Assembly (NCBI GenBank): GCA_022360275.1
Contig: JAKSDC010000078.1
Location: 1 to 5,131, forward strand
DNA length: 5,131 nt
Direction: 5' to 3'
From: Chlorobiales bacterium
GTDB taxonomy: Bacteria; Bacteroidota; Chlorobiia; Chlorobiales; Chlorobiaceae
Every line of letters starts with the position of its first letter. Position 1 is the stretch's first letter. Both the position numbers and the translations under genes were made by a program. The notes under the pieces were generated by a model. That model did not search any database. It saw only the letters and a program-made list of their open reading frames with translations, and had not been told where the DNA came from. Positions 5,006-5,131 of the stretch are shown here, one piece after another.

Positions 5006-5131
5006 TTTTTCCATTACAAGACTGCGCCCTCTTGAATTGCCAAGTGGGTGCAGTACACGAAACAGTGCCTAGGGAAACAAGAACTCTGCCTATCCATTAA
5101 AACAGATAAAAACGCATAGCCCTAGGTGCAA
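5006..5131. other. Gene-free right end
   Basis: No credible ORF starts or ends here on either strand and no tRNA-like fold was found. A TTTTT run follows the stop of the 92-aa gene, but no GC-rich stem precedes it. The main structure is the inverted repeat at 5065-5129. Confidence 0.4.
5065..5129. repeat. Inverted repeat on CCTAGGG at the right edge
   Basis: CCTAGGG (5068-5074) is the exact reverse complement of CCCTAGG (5120-5126). As RNA, two G-U pairs and a G-C pair extend the stem to 10 bp (5065-5074 with 5120-5129), closing a 45-nt AT-rich loop. It could be the base of a structured RNA, part of an element running out of the window, or chance. Confidence 0.4.

Noticed and set aside
5065..5131. 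CCTAGGG repeats as terminal inverted repeats of an insertion sequence
   Set aside because: The repeats are only 45 bp apart with no transposase between them and no visible target-site duplication.
1..5131. CRISPR array, tRNA or rRNA genes
   Set aside because: No regularly spaced repeats and no cloverleaf or rRNA-like segment could be found by eye on either strand.

Overview
The window looks like chromosomal DNA of a Gram-negative bacterium. It carries the end of an outer-membrane efflux factor, a lipoprotein signal peptide and Shine-Dalgarno-led genes of moderate GC. The style of the long proteins (a DUF255/YyaL-type thioredoxin-domain protein and an MsrB-MsrA fusion) and the base composition would fit the Chlorobiota (green sulfur bacteria). 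That assignment is an inference from general resemblance, not from a diagnostic gene.

Layout, left to right. (1) Positions 1-102 hold the last 33 codons of a TolC/NodT-type outer-membrane efflux protein. (2) Positions 204-1146 hold three small, hydrophobic, co-oriented genes (70, 83 and 81 aa). They share a core of the form hydrophobic-(S/P)(P/S)-x-G-x-P and are evidently paralogues; the second and third end in very acidic Asp-rich tails. A promoter-like site with a palindrome between its -35 and -10 precedes the second gene, and another perfect palindrome lies between the second and third. I recognise no named family here, and this is the most unusual part of the window. (3) Positions 1151-3304 (minus strand) hold a full-length 717-aa DUF255 protein with an intact CHWC motif. 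It converges on the third small gene with only 4 bp between the two stop codons. (4) Positions 3436-4476 hold a methionine sulfoxide reductase B-A fusion with a lipoprotein signal peptide, divergent from the DUF255 gene and followed by a strong rho-independent terminator. Inside it, an excellent Shine-Dalgarno sequence precedes an in-frame ATG just after the signal peptide and linker, so the gene may also make a cytoplasmic form. (5) Positions 4727-5005 hold a 92-aa soluble helical protein of unknown function with a GTG start, preceded by a stable leader hairpin. (6) The last 126 bp have no gene, but contain an inverted repeat built on CCTAGGG.

Functionally, the right half has a thiol/redox theme: protein methionine repair next to a thioredoxin-fold protein with a divergent intergenic region. 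The left half is membrane-related: an efflux outer-membrane factor followed by three small membrane-type peptides. No RNA genes, CRISPR arrays or insertion sequences were recognised.
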